Assembly: GCA_049999725.1 (NCBI GenBank)
Contig: JBNGIS010024824.1
Span: 1-26,951, forward strand
Length of the DNA stretch: 26,951 nucleotides
DNA from: Haplomitrium mnioides
Taxonomy: Eukaryota; Marchantiophyta; Haplomitriopsida; Calobryales
Direction: 5' to 3'
In this document: positions 10,891 through 20,593 of the stretch, piece after piece
Layout of the letters: each line of letters opens with the position of its first letter
Numbering within the stretch: position 1 is the stretch's first letter
Position numbers and translations under genes: made by a program
Notes under the pieces: generated by a model
What the model was told of the DNA's origin: nothing
What the model saw: only the letters and a program-made list of their open reading frames with translations
Databases searched by the model: none

Positions 10891-12383
10891 CCTTCTCTTG
10901 GCTCCCATCAGTAGCTCCGTTAATTGCCTTCTATGCAGAGGGCTATCTTTGATCAGTTGCCCCACGGTGGTCATGACTGAGCAGTCTCTCACATCCTCTT
11001 AGATGTTGTAAAGGACTAGTTTTATAGCCCCTACATTGGTCACTATCAGTCTCATGAGGTCCTTCTGATGCTTGTTGTCTCCAGACCTCCTTCATGGTCT
11101 CAATTGCTACCTCCTTCTCTTCCATTGCATCCAGCGTCTTGAGTTGCTCCCTCACCTCTTCCTCCTACTTGGCTGAAACCATTTAGGATTCTCCCTCTTG
11201 TAATCTGAATTGCTGCGTGGTGGAGACCTTTGAGCTGTCACTTTCTTGGTCTTCTGTTCATTCATATGATGGTTCTTTTTCTTGGACTCAGCTTCAAATC
11301 AAGTCACAACCCTATAACTATCTTTGTGGTGTTGGGGTCTCCCAACTTGGAAGCTCATCTTCCTCCCCCTCTAGCTCATGCTTGGCCTCCTTCTCCCATT
11401 TCAAGGCTACAAAATTAATTGTTGCTAGCAGTGGGGGATTTACGCATGTGTTTGGGGCTACCTGTGGCTTCTTCTTGAGCAGACAATTTAAAGCTACATG
11501 CCTCTTCTTGCATTGGAAACATAATGTAGTCAACTATCCATGACTGGTTTTTTGCGTCTCGAAACAGTTCAAAGAGATATGCCTAAGCTGACAACAATTC
11601 CAATAGACCATGATGATTGTTCAAGGTAGTTTATTTGGAGCCCACCCACTCACTTGCCTTACGCCTATGTCTGTAGGCCTTCCCAACATTGTGGAGTGTC
11701 GTCGCTGATCTGATACACCGTCTCTGGGACCTCCTCTAGCACATACTCAACTTCTTGACGCATGTAGTTAGGTGCCTCTTCTCTCACAAAATGAATGGTG
11801 TTGACCTCCGCCGGGCACTTTTAAGGGGAGTCGCCATGCTTGCTACACCTTATGCACCAAACTCCCACGCATCTGGTTGGGAGCGGTCGGCCCTTCAGTT
11901 TGATTTGTGCAAGGAGTATATTCATGACCTCTATCTTGGCGCTCCACTCATCCAGTGGATCTTTCCCCCCTTTCTTTTTGTTGGACTCTGGTTCAGGTTT
12001 TCCTTTCTTTGATTTCTTCTTTTTAACATTCGTGTAGTGATGGGACTAGTGTTCCTTTCGTTCCTTGGCATCATGCTTTCTCTTTTGCTCCTTCCTCCAT
12101 TTCTTTTTTCGTGAAGACCAGTCATCATTTGAGCTGCTGCTATCCAAGTTATCCTCGCTCTTAGAGGTGGATGCGGAGCTCTTGTCTGTCTCCTCTTTGC
12201 TGCTTGAAGTATTAGAAGTGTACTCCAACTCATAAGTAGTTGTGGTTTTCTTTTGCGAGCTGGTGATAGCAGCCTTGAAGTGGGATTGAGCCACACTTAT
12301 TGCCTCCTTGAAGGTTTGAGGGTTCGTCATGTCCCTATCTCCTTAGGGTGGGCTACAAAGAACCACGATGTCAACATCCCATC
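10891..12383 (-). pseudogene. Element A gag, C-terminal part with zinc knuckle
   Basis: Gag forms the particle that packages the element RNA. Reading leftward from the B insertion, the minus strand gives GMLTSWFFVAHPKE, then TNPQTFKEAISVAQSHFKAA (about 12240-12383). A long Ser/Thr-, Glu- and Lys-rich segment follows (12046-12240), ending in a basic run. A zinc-knuckle-like CFQCKKRHVALNC is at about 11480-11525; it has three residues where the standard CX2CX4HX4C has four before His. 10891-11300 is the degraded gag-protease linker. The N-terminal half of gag from the same family is on the far side of element B (17166-17737). Confidence 0.78.
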
Positions 12384-12772
12384 TGTAAAAGAACTCAAGG
12401 ACCAAGTCCAAATGAGTAAGAACTCATAGTGAACTCTAATAGAGTTCTTCAACCAAAAGCAACTCAAGGTCCAAGCTAAGGCTAAAAGTGCAAGCAAAAG
12501 CCAAGTAGCCAAAGAACCCAAGTGATTCGAGAGTAACTCTTGAATGAGGAGTGGGGCTAAGAAGCCCTTCTATTTATACAAGAGAAGAGGGTGTCATGCC
12601 TCTTTCTTCACTTCCAAGTAACTTCAAATTTCAACCATAAAAGTGACTCTCTACTAAAAGTGACTTTGAAGACAAGTAGCCTTATCTCAACCCAAAAAGT
12701 GACTCTCTACCACTTCCTTCACTCCTCTCTATTTTCTTATAAATAACACAACCTTATGCTTGTACTATTACA
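12384..12772 (-). repeat. 3' LTR of element B
   Basis: This complete 389-bp LTR has TGTAAAAGAACTC at the left and TACTATTACA at the right (plus strand), giving TG...CA ends. On the minus strand a canonical plant TATAAATAG lies at 12570-12578. The polypurine tract adjoins its right end, as expected for the 3' LTR of a minus-strand element. Confidence 0.93.
12570..12578 (-). promoter_or_regulatory. TATA box of family B LTR
   Basis: TATAAATAG on the minus strand fits the plant TATA consensus. It is conserved at the same place in the LTR copies at 10521-10529 and 17109-17117, but changed to TGCAAATAG in the copy at 18150-18540. This fixes the transcription direction of the family. Confidence 0.7.
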
Positions 12773-12787
12773 TAATCCCCGCCTTCT
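12773..12787 (-). promoter_or_regulatory. Polypurine tract of element B
   Basis: The minus strand reads AGAAGGCGGGGATTA directly before the 3' LTR (TGTAATAG...). It begins inside the stop codon of the chromodomain frame. This primes plus-strand DNA synthesis in LTR retrotransposons, and its position independently supports the LTR boundary. Confidence 0.85.
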
Positions 12788-13030
12788 AATCGATGACATC
12801 CTCATCATTGTTGCAACTTTCAAATAATTGAATAACCTCTTGAGCATTCTCAAGATTTGAAGAAGGTTCCAAAATAGCATCATGAAGTGGATAGCCTTTC
12901 CACAAAACCTTGTATTGAACTTGTAGATCTCGCTCTTGCTTGATAACTCGTCTAGTCAAAATACGATCTACTTCAAATTCTTCATGATCATCAAGAACAA
13001 TAGCTAGAGGAGGAATTTGTACACGACTTG
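12786..13030 (-). pseudogene. Element B integrase C-terminal chromodomain
   Basis: An open minus-strand frame, not beginning with Met, ends in TAG right at the polypurine tract. It contains FEVDRILTRRVIK, then VQYKVLWKGYPLHDAILEP and SNLENAQEVIQLFE. This is the chromodomain pattern: the aromatic/hydrophobic beta strand, the VLWKGY core, the E-P pair and the C-terminal helix. In chromoviruses this domain reads histone marks and guides integration. The frame is open for about 80 codons but is separated from the upstream integrase by a frameshift near 13030 and by stops. Of the aromatic cage positions, the Trp of WKGY is kept, while the Trp of the usual 'TWEP' is Leu (ILEP). Confidence 0.88.
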
Positions 13031-14090
13031 GAAAAGAATAAAGACTAGAAACAAAGGTTTAAACTTAGAGACATAGAACACAAGATGAGCTTTCATATGC
13101 AGAGGAAGAATAAGTTTGTACGCAATGGGAGAAAAAACTTGAGAAATTGAGAAAGGACCAATCTAAGCTGGAGATAACTTATGGACTTGAGTGTCTAAAG
13201 ACAAAGGAAGATCATGAGTAGAAAGCATAACTTTGTCACCTAAAACATAAGAGAAATCAAGACAATGTTTACAGGTATATTGTTTTTGTTGATTTTGAGC
13301 AATAAAAAGATGGTTTCGTGCATCTTGCAAGGAGGAAGATAAATGAGATAAAAAGGTTGAAAGACTTGGAGCATTGGAAGAAGAAAGAGAAAGCAAACCA
13401 TTGGAATAAAGAGGATGTTGGCTTGAATTGAGAAAGAAAGGAGAAAATCCAGTACTTTTCTTTTTGGAGTTGTATGCAAACTCCAATGTCGACAAGAAAC
13501 TATCTTAATTCTTGTGATGAACATTAATGAATGCTCAAAGCATATCCTCTGCAATGAGATTTGTGCATTCAACTTGCCCATCTATTTGAGGAAAATAAGT
13601 CGTAGACATAGATAATTTGGTATCCAATAGTGTGAATAACGCTCGCCAAAACTTCTTAGTGAATCGTAAATCTCTATTAGATAATAATACCTTTGGTATT
13701 CCATGATAACGTAAAACTGTATCAAAGTAAATCTTTGCCAATTGTAGAGCATCGTATCCACCGTCGGTGCTAGATGAATCTATTGGCTTAGTATATCCAC
13801 AAACACTACAATGGCAGTAAACCTACGAGGCGTGGTTGGAAGCAAAGCAACAATATCTAAACTTATATGTTCCCAACGAGCAGTAGGAGTTGGTAATGGT
13901 TGTAGAAGACCAGCTGGTTTTTGATTTGAACTCTTGTTTCACTGACAATTGTCATAAGAACAAAGAAAGCTACGAACATCTCAAGCTAGGTTTGGCCAGC
14001 ACCAAGTGTGTTGAAGCAACTCCATAGTCTTGTCTACTCCAAGATGCCTAGAGATTGGAATATCATGCACTTCTTGTAAATGGGTCATTC
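13031..14090 (-). pseudogene. Element B integrase (zinc-binding and catalytic core)
   Basis: The zinc-binding module is at about 13940-14080 (EVHDIPISRHLGVDKTMELL ... CSYDNC). The core begins at [15 protein letters not shown] (first Asp, about 13860). The second catalytic region is LLSNRDLRFTKKFW (13640-13690); the family normally has S-D-R-D, so the catalytic Asp appears changed to Asn, a single G-to-A change. The Glu block reads PQIDGQVECTN (about 13560). The C-terminal part (13163-13495) shows LEFAYNSKKKSTGFSPF, the AQNQQK segment and GDKVMLST, followed by HKLSPA-stop-IGPF, the GPF module. Several stops and at least two frameshifts are present. Order and motifs fit chromoviral integrase. 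Confidence 0.88.
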
Positions 14091-14926
14091 AAAGCGCATC
14101 ATCTTATGGAACATATATTTGATGGCCTTGATAAAGAATACTATCCCGAATGAAAAAGGTATGATACTCACTATCTTTGACCTCCAAATGTATCTTTACA
14201 AGATTGAAAAAGGCATCTTCTTGTAACTTTTGTCAAAATTCATCACTGGTTGCTTCATCAAGATGGAATATACTAACATTTGCAACCTACAACATATTTA
14301 GCCAATGATCCAATCTCCATGACAATGCATCAAGAATGGTGTGGAACTTTTCCGACTTGTACTCCAACTTGATATCAAAAAGTTGCAATTGATCTTCCCA
14401 TCGATGATGACAACTTGTTATAATTTCCAAATGAATTGACTATAGCAAAGGCTTATGATTGGTGTGCATAAATACTTGCTTTCCTAAAGTTAGTATCTCC
14501 AAACCTTGGTAGCATAAACCATCGCCAACTACTCTCTATTCCTTGCAAAATAGTTCCTCTTTGTCGTATTTAGTCTACATGACATGAAAGCAATTAGATG
14601 AAGTCCATAATCAAACACTTGTTGTAACACTGCCCCAATTGCAAAATTAGAGGCATCAAAACCAACTATACAACTTGTCTTTGGGTCATACGGTTATAGA
14701 ATTGGACAAGAAGACACCACATTCTTGAGTTGTTGAAATGCCTATTTCTCTTTGGTCGTCCATTGAAACTTTGCCTCCCTATCTAGTAGATTCGTAAGCG
14801 GTGCAGCAATATGAGTATTGTAATGGATTAATCTTTGATAAAACCTTGCTAGCCCATTGAAAGCTCAAACATCCTTTGCATCTTTTGGTGTTGGCCACTC
14901 TGCAATGGCCTTAATTTTCTCTTCCT
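14091..14926 (-). pseudogene. Element B RNase H and RT connection domain
   Basis: Minus-strand reading shows the RT thumb/connection (FNGLARFYQRLIHYNTHIA, about 14800-14870), then REAKFQWTTKEK, then CIVGFDASNFAIGAVLQQ (about 14635-14690). The last is the RNase H strand with its first catalytic Asp still present. Further on it decays, with frequent stops, toward the integrase zinc domain. The region is in the normal RT-RH-IN position. Confidence 0.8.
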
Positions 14927-15560
14927 CTATCTTGATGCCATTCGCAGATACTTTATGCCTAGGTAGGTCACCTCTTGCTTCCAAAACTCACACTTAGACT
15001 TCTTGCAATAAAACTTCCAATTGCATAGTCTTTGTAAAACTTCCTTGAGATGAGCACAATGCTCAACTTCACTTTTACTGAAGATAATGATATCGTCCAA
15101 AACTACCAACACTCACTTATCCAATAACCCATCAAAAACTCAATGTATTTGATCCATGAATATCGCCAAAGCATTAGTAAGACCAAATGTAAGAACCTTC
15201 CACTCAAAATGCCCATACCTTCTGCAAAAAGTTGTCTTTGATACATCACTTGGCTTGATAAGAATACGCCAATAGCCACTTCAAAGATCCAACTTAGAAA
15301 AGACTCACGCACTATTCAATTGATCCAACAAATCATCAATACAAGGTAGAGGATAGGCATTCTTCATTGTTTGATTGTTTAATCCTCGATAATCTGTACA
15401 AAGACAAAATTCACCATTTTCTTTTGGTACAAAGAATACCGGAGCTCTCCAATACAAAGTACTATGTTGAATGAAATCCTTTCTGAGAAGATATATCAAT
15501 GTCTTTCAAAGCTCCTCTAGTACTTTTGGTGATAATCAATATATAGTTCAATTATAAGGA
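14927..15560 (-). pseudogene. Element B reverse transcriptase
   Basis: The N-terminal block (15305-15499) reads [18 protein letters not shown], then [18 protein letters not shown] and [11 protein letters not shown], typical of Ty3/Gypsy RT. The middle (15103-15312) is frameshifted. The catalytic box is V-V-L-D-D-IIIFSKS (about 15085-15110), with both aspartates retained, followed by HLKEVLQRL and a CEFWKQEVTYLG block. It matches element A's RT in type but not in sequence, which shows two independent families. Confidence 0.88.
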
Positions 15561-15892
15561 GTACTTCTGAGTATCAATTCAATTGGAAAATGCATTTCTC
15601 GATCATTTGGTAACCCTTTTGGCAAGTCCTCCAAAAACACATCGGCAAACTCTTTCAAAATATTATCTATCATTGAGGTAGGCAAATCTTTTCCTCCTTG
15701 CTTACTCAAATCCATGATGGGCTTGATCTAAATAGCAAAGACAAGCATTTCATGCTCCACTCAATTAACATGTTGAATTGATTTAGACTTCTTTACCATT
15801 GGTGTCGAACACCCCAAAAGAAATTTCTTACCCTATAAGGTAACTTGAATCTGTCGTATTACCCAATCAAATTGAGCAGATCGATCTTTAAG
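15561..15892 (-). pseudogene. Element B protease-RT linker
   Basis: This degraded spacer lies between protease and RT. Translated fragments (for example minus-strand PKGLPNDREMHFPIELI at about 15575-15625) resemble the 'E-F-P-N-G-L-P-P-R-E-H-I-D-L' type segment usually found just before Gypsy RT. No separate gene is present. Confidence 0.55.
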
Positions 15893-16160
15893 CTAAGGCA
15901 ACCCTAAAATAATGTTATATTGTATAGGTACAATAACAAATTGTATAGATTCCATATATGTTTTTCCAATCCTTATAAGGAATAGCTTTTGAGAGCAAAA
16001 CACGTCATGCTTTTGGCCATCACCCATAGTCACAACACTCCCATTGATAGGCCTAAATTTTTCTTTGATTATCTTAGCAAAATTTAGTGACATAAAATTT
16101 TCTGAACTCCCTCTTTCCACAACATTCTACAAGATTTCTCCTCAATTATACCATTAAGAT
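15893..16160 (-). pseudogene. Element B aspartic protease, active site altered
   Basis: The minus strand reads ERGSSENFMSLNFAKIIKEK, then VVTMGDGQKHDVF and finally VIVPIQYNIILGLP, the end block of a Gypsy protease. The catalytic D-S/T-G triad is E-R-G here, so the protease would be inactive even without the downstream stops. The block lies between gag and RT as expected. Confidence 0.8.
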
Positions 16161-16882
16161 GGAACAAAGTACCCAGAATTTTTTTCAAATTTTTAATTCC
16201 ATTAGAGGTTGCAAAGTTTTGAGTATGTTGTTCAAATAGTTGAGGACACAACTTAGCTTCTATAGGAGAAGGCAATGAGTCATGCCTCTCCGCCATACCC
16301 ATTGCTTCTTTTAATTGAGTAGACTCTCTCACAGTAACTTCTATCCTCATGCAAGGCTTCAATCCTCGAACAAGGCAATCTAATGCTTCTTCTTCTCTTA
16401 TATTCAAAATTTGCAGAATTGTGTTGTGAAAGTGTGCAATATATCTTCTCATTGTACCAACTTGCTTCACTTTGGCCAACCAATCTCTTGCTACTTTTGA
16501 AGCATTTACAACCCTAAATCTTGAAATCACCACTTCTTTGAACTCACACTAAGAAACAATAGGAGCAACAAATCCATGTTGTGATTATTCTACTTGATAT
16601 CTCCACCAAGTCTTAGCAACTCCTTCTAATTGACTTCCCACAAATAAAATTCGTCGACCATCTTCTCTAATGTTTGTAGCTTTAAAATATTGCTCACAAT
16701 CAAATATGAAGCTCTCAGATGCACCACAAACCATCCTTGCATCATATGCTTTTGGATGGAAATCGCCCATAACTTTTTTCTTCTTGAAAAGTTGTTTTTT
16801 CTTTCATTCTTCCTTCCAAAAAACATGAAAGATGTTCAAGTCGTTGTTCTATTGCTTGAACCACCGCCTCTTGATTCTCCAT
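16161..16882 (-). pseudogene. Element B gag
   Basis: I place the start at the ATG at 16882-16880 (MENQEAVVQAIEQRLEHL...), because it lies about 27 nt after the PBS and opens a coiled, Glu-rich N-terminus. After a frameshift near 16770 the retrotransposon-gag core follows: SFIFDCEQYFKATNI, LEGVAKTWWRYQVE, then ARDWLAKVKQVGTMRRYIAH and EEEALDCLVRGLKPCMRIEV with the EAMGMAERHD block. I see no zinc knuckle between this core and the protease, so it may be deleted or too decayed to read. Confidence 0.85.
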
Positions 16883-16909
16883 GTAACTCACAACCAAAAA
16901 CAAATTGTA

Positions 16910-16921
16910 GCTCTAATACCA
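16910..16921 (-). promoter_or_regulatory. Primer binding site of element B (tRNA-iMet type)
   Basis: Directly after the LTR end (minus strand ...CTTTTACA-T) comes TGGTATTAGAGC. This matches the 12-nt plant initiator-Met tRNA site TGGTATCAGAGC with one C-to-T change. Its position marks 16923-17165 as the 5' LTR. Confidence 0.9.
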
Positions 16922-16922
16922 A

Positions 16923-17165
16923 TGTAAAAGAACTCAATGACCAAATCCAAATGAGTAAAAACTCATAGTGAACTCTAACAGAGTTTTTCAACCAAAAACA
17001 ATTCAAGGTCCAAGCTAATACTAAGAGTGCAAGCAAAAGCCAAGCAACCAAAGAACCTAAGTGATTCGAGAGGAACTCGAGAATGAGTAGTGGGGCTAAA
17101 AAACCCTTCTATTTATACAAGAGAGGAGGGTGTCATCCCTCTTTCTTCACTTACAAGTCACTTCA
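16923..17165 (-). repeat. 5' LTR of element B, truncated
   Basis: It is homologous to 12384-12772 from TGTAAAAGAACTC through the TATA box (17109-17117), then stops at about 17160-17165 after 'cttacaagtcacttc'. The remaining 150 bp or so, including the outer TACTATTACA end, are missing. The sequence jumps directly into element A-type gag. Confidence 0.9.
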
Positions 17166-17737
17166 CTTGAGTTGGTGATAGCAGCCTTGACGTAGGATTG
17201 AGCCGCATTCACCGCCTCCTCTAAGGTCTTAGGGTTTGTTTGCCTTACCCATCTCCATATCTCTTTGGGCATGGTTGCAAGGAACCATGACGTCAATAGA
17301 CCATTGGTGGGTGGGAGATTCAACTTCCAAGACACTTTCTTGAATCTTTGTAAGAATCTTCTCACGTATTCCTTTCTCTTCATGCAAAGCTAAACCATCT
17401 TGACTAAGGCCTCCATCTCCTCTCCAAATTTTCTAAGCTCCGACACGAATGTGGCATTAAAGTCTCCCTAGTCCCTCTTGATATTGTTTGGTAGGTCCTT
17501 ATACCAAGGTTGTGCCTTATCTTTCAATATTGATGGCAAGATTCCAATTTTCACATGACTCTCTCCATTCGCCACTGTGGCATTCTCCATATCATCTACC
17601 CAAGCATCAAGGTTGCTTTTTGAAGGAGGTACTAAGTTGGCCATTACAGTGACAGGCATGGACAGTTCTATCCACAAGTCAATGCCTCCCTTCACACTGC
17701 ATTGATTTAGCGTACAATAGGATGTTAGTTGCTCCAA
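17166..17737 (-). pseudogene. Element A-type gag, N-terminal part
   Basis: The minus strand carries the first part of a Gypsy gag. 17468-17737 includes SMPVTVMANLVPPSKSNLDAW, a VKIGILPSILKDKAQPWYKD block and an LPNNIKRD end. 17166-17383 continues with RRFLQRFKKVSWKLNLPP, GLLTSWFLATMPKEIWRWV and TNPKTLEEAVNAAQSYVKAA. The last about 170 nt duplicate, with clear divergence, the beginning of the gag piece on the other side of element B (GMLTSWFFVAHPKE ... TFKEAISVAQ). So either two copies of the family contribute here, or the region was rearranged. A stop and a frame change near 17390-17460 make it non-coding. Confidence 0.8.
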
Positions 17738-17860
17738 GCTTTTCGATCTTTATACCAACACGACCTTAGTAGGTCTTCTCTATGTGAAATGATAATTTGG
17801 TCTTGGGTTGGTCTTAGGTTCTTTCAAACGTAGGCCATTCTTCTAGCACCAAAAAGCTTA
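17738..17860 (-). other. Element A leader with PBS-like site
   Basis: This is the short untranslated leader between the 5' LTR and gag. About 9 nt inside the LTR end the minus strand has TTGGTGCTAGAAGAATGG, a TGG-headed site in the position of a primer binding site. I could not match it to a tRNA from memory, so the PBS assignment is provisional. Confidence 0.5.
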
Positions 17861-20593
17861 TGTCACGCCTCTCCTTTGTTCATGAACACCCAAAGATGCT
17901 ACTAAGGAATGAAAATGTGACAAGGGATTATGGGATCCTTTATGAGATGGCCTCAGAATCCAAATGATCACTTTCAGCTCTTAACAAGATTGAGCTTCAC
18001 TCTCTAGGCCAATCTTCTTATCTGCAATCACTACAACAAGACAAGCCCACATTCTTCTCCACACAACCACCAAGCAAACAGACCTTTGGTACTCAATCTT
18101 TCCAGCCAGCAAAGACTTCTTGCTTATGATATGAGTTTAGGATGTAGGATGTAAAAGAAAAAAATGACCAAATCCAAATGAGTAAGAACTCATAGTGAAC
18201 TCTAATAGACTTCTTCAACCAAAAGCAACTCAAGACCCAAGGTAATCACAAGAATGAAAGCAAAAGCCAAATAACCAAAGAGCCCAAGTGATTTGAGAGG
18301 AACTCTAGAATGAAGAGTGGGGCTAAGAAGCCCTTCTATTTGCACAAGGGAAGAGGGTGTCATCCCTTGTTTTCTTCACTTACAAGTCACTTCTAATTTC
18401 AACCCTAAAAGCGACTCTCTACTAAAAGTAACTTCAAAGGCAAGTGATCTCATCTCAACCCAAAAAGTGACTCTCTACCACTTGCTTCACTCCTCTCTAT
18501 TTTCTTGTAAATAGCACAACCTTATGCTTGTATTATTACATAAAATACACAATGCCATAGAGAAGGTTAACTATACTGTGTGTGACATTTCCTTTACTTA
18601 TAATAGTTGACAATTGTAATCAACTTTGAATATAAAGTATTCTTCTATAAATATGAAATCTAACAAGGTTAGCTACCATGTCACTCTCATTCTGCACTTC
18701 ACTGCAAGCCTCCCTACTTTGAGTAATCTACACGGGCAATGCAACAGAAATTGCCTAGCACCATCAACAAGCATACACTCCTACATCACCCAACCCACAC
18801 TATGACATCTCACATTCCTTTCCCACTCACACACCCACTTCAGATATTTTTCCCACCTTCATCGCTAGAGGGTCATGGTTTTACTTCCACAAGCTCGATC
18901 AAGTCAGATTAACTTCCATCTCTGGAAGACAGTCCTCTTGACTACAATCCACCCCACTCCACTCAGAGCCTCGACTAGATCTTCCACGTAGTGTGAGGGC
19001 ACTAACCCAACTACACATCCCCTCAGCCTTACTTGAATGTTTAAACCAACAACGCCCCCTCAAGCATTCTTGGATTGATGCTTTTGCACAAACCAAGCCT
19101 AAGACAACACTAGGACCCTTTTTTTGGTTGCCTCTCATGAGTTCTAGGGCGAAGGAATCCTCTTCTTCTTCAAGTATCGATGCACCTCTGAATGCTTATC
19201 CACCATCAAGAATGAGTACACCTAGATTGCTTGAGCCTAAGGTGCCTCCTACCGAGCGATTCTCAATGCCGCTCTAGTCCACTTCCACCCTTGATAGCCC
19301 TACCGCACGAGTTCACTCGCTTCAATTGAAATGTCACTAAAATCCCCCCCCTCCTTGTCACTCATTTCTTTCCTTGCACAAGATAATCAACCCTTCACAT
19401 TTCAAAGCGAGACAATCTATACCCCTTGCTAGTTTCCACCTGTTCTTGCTTTTCATCATGACCCTTGCTTGGAAAATCCTGTTTTTCTTCATCTAATAGT
19501 AGCGAGGAGGGTCATGTCTATTAATGCATAACTCCTTGGTCCTTTCTTGGTTCTTGAGTGTAACTGTTGCTTGGGTTGTGATATATGTTATGAGAACGCC
19601 AATGATTAGCCATATGATGAGTTGATCCGATGAAGATAAGATTGGCCCCCAATCCAAAAAGGAATATTGAGATGACCCGATAAGCCCGATCGGACCAAGC
19701 CTTCAACAATAGAGCCGACCATTGACAGCAGACCCCGATAAGCGATAGTAGCTTTGATGGTCAACTCTGATAGTTGACTTATCTCGATGGAACGCCGCCC
19801 GACATTGTCTTCCAATGGGTAGTTGGACCCCTATATCTGATAGAGAAAAAAGACAAGATCGTACCAAGGATAGTTAACTCCAATAGTTGACTTCTATAGA
19901 TAGAGTCTCACTTGACGCATCTTCAACAAGGAAGGTTGACCACCATGCCTATATGGAAAAGTATAGATCTGGTACAGTCAAATTTGATGCTTTGACCAAC
20001 CCCAATAGAAGCTACAAACTCTGATAGAAGGATAAACTGAAAATATGAACCTATTGGACTCCGATCAGATCTATTAACGCTTGATAGATCATGGCATCTT
20101 CTGACCCCTTACGTCGTCATTGCCTTCTGAATGTCTTTACCTTCGTCCTCCTTTCTAATTCTCTTTGATTTCAACTATGTTGAGAGTGCCCTCCATTCTT
20201 CTCTTACTCAAGCCCTACCACGACTTTGATAGTCAATAACAAAGGGTGTAGTTGTGCACTTTACCTTAGGCTCCCCTTCTATTGTCAAATTGTTGATTCT
20301 GTCCATGATGCTATGTTACTCATCTCTTTATCGTATCTTCTCCAAGATCGCTTCATTCTCAACCCTCCGGTGAGTCCCCTCATAGTCTCTCTAGAGAGCT
20401 TCTGCCCTTTCATCATCCCACTTCTGATTTATTCCTCTTGATGCCCTTCTGGGTGAGTAGTTGAAAGCTCCTTTCTCCAGATTTCCTATCTTGATTACTA
20501 TTGTATTCTTGAAATGTCTTCATGCCAAAAAATAGATAAATGCCTTCGGGATGCTCCTAGACCTTGCAAATTTTCCCATAGTGCTCCAAATCA
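17861..20593 (-). repeat. 5' LTR of element A, carrying a solo LTR insertion
   Basis: It is homologous to 4270-6616 along its full length, starting TGTCACGCCTCTCC and ending 'catagtgctccaaatca'. Without the inserted 391-bp LTR and its 5-bp target duplication it is about 2337 bp. Two tandem-repeat anchors lie at about 19787 and 19905. ORFs in it (18899-19138, 18993-19277, 19606-19815) are non-coding by homology with the other LTR, where the frames differ. Confidence 0.82.
18150..18540 (-). repeat. Solo LTR of family B inside element A's 5' LTR
   Basis: It runs from TGTAAAAG (18150) to TATTATTACA (18540). Flanks are tagga (18145-18149) and taaaa (18541-18545), each one change from a common 'taaga'. 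The paralogous LTR has the uninterrupted site 'gatgcaagatgcacaatgcc' (4552-4571). The TATA box is mutated to TGCAAATAG. No internal sequence is attached, so this is a solo LTR. Confidence 0.92.

Larger units (their letters stand above)
12384..17165 (-). mobile_element. Element B: chromovirus-type Ty3/Gypsy retrotransposon inserted in element A gag
   Basis: This minus-strand element has a 5' LTR (16923-17165, truncated), a tRNA-iMet-type PBS, gag, protease, RT, RNase H, integrase with a C-terminal chromodomain, a polypurine tract and a complete 3' LTR (12384-12772). Its LTRs are family B, the same as the two solo LTRs. By hand count, the overlapping 240 bp of the two LTRs differ at roughly 20-25 positions, mostly transitions, so it is an old insertion though younger than A. 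The left flank is CCATC (12379-12383); the matching duplication on the right is lost with the LTR truncation. All genes carry stops or frameshifts. Confidence 0.9.
4270..20593 (-). mobile_element. Element A: large Ty3/Gypsy LTR retrotransposon, nested and degenerate
   Basis: The order on the minus strand is 5' LTR (17861-20593), leader with a TGG-containing PBS-like site, gag, protease, reverse transcriptase, RNase H, integrase, 3' LTR (4270-6616). This PR-RT-RH-IN order is that of Ty3/Gypsy elements. Both LTRs begin TGTCACG on the plus strand and end at 'aaatca', giving the TG...CA signature. After removing a later solo LTR (18150-18540 plus its target duplication), the 5' LTR is about 2337 bp against 2347 bp for the 3' LTR. 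No 5-bp target duplication is visible outside (left 'aacat', right 'cccct'). The two LTRs may therefore come from different insertions joined by recombination, or the duplication has decayed. All reading frames carry stops and frameshifts. Confidence 0.8.

Noticed and set aside
11217-12037. Plus-strand ORFs (108, 85 and 65 codons)
   Set aside because: They are antisense shadows of element A gag, whose zinc-knuckle-like and Lys/Ser-rich segments read on the minus strand.
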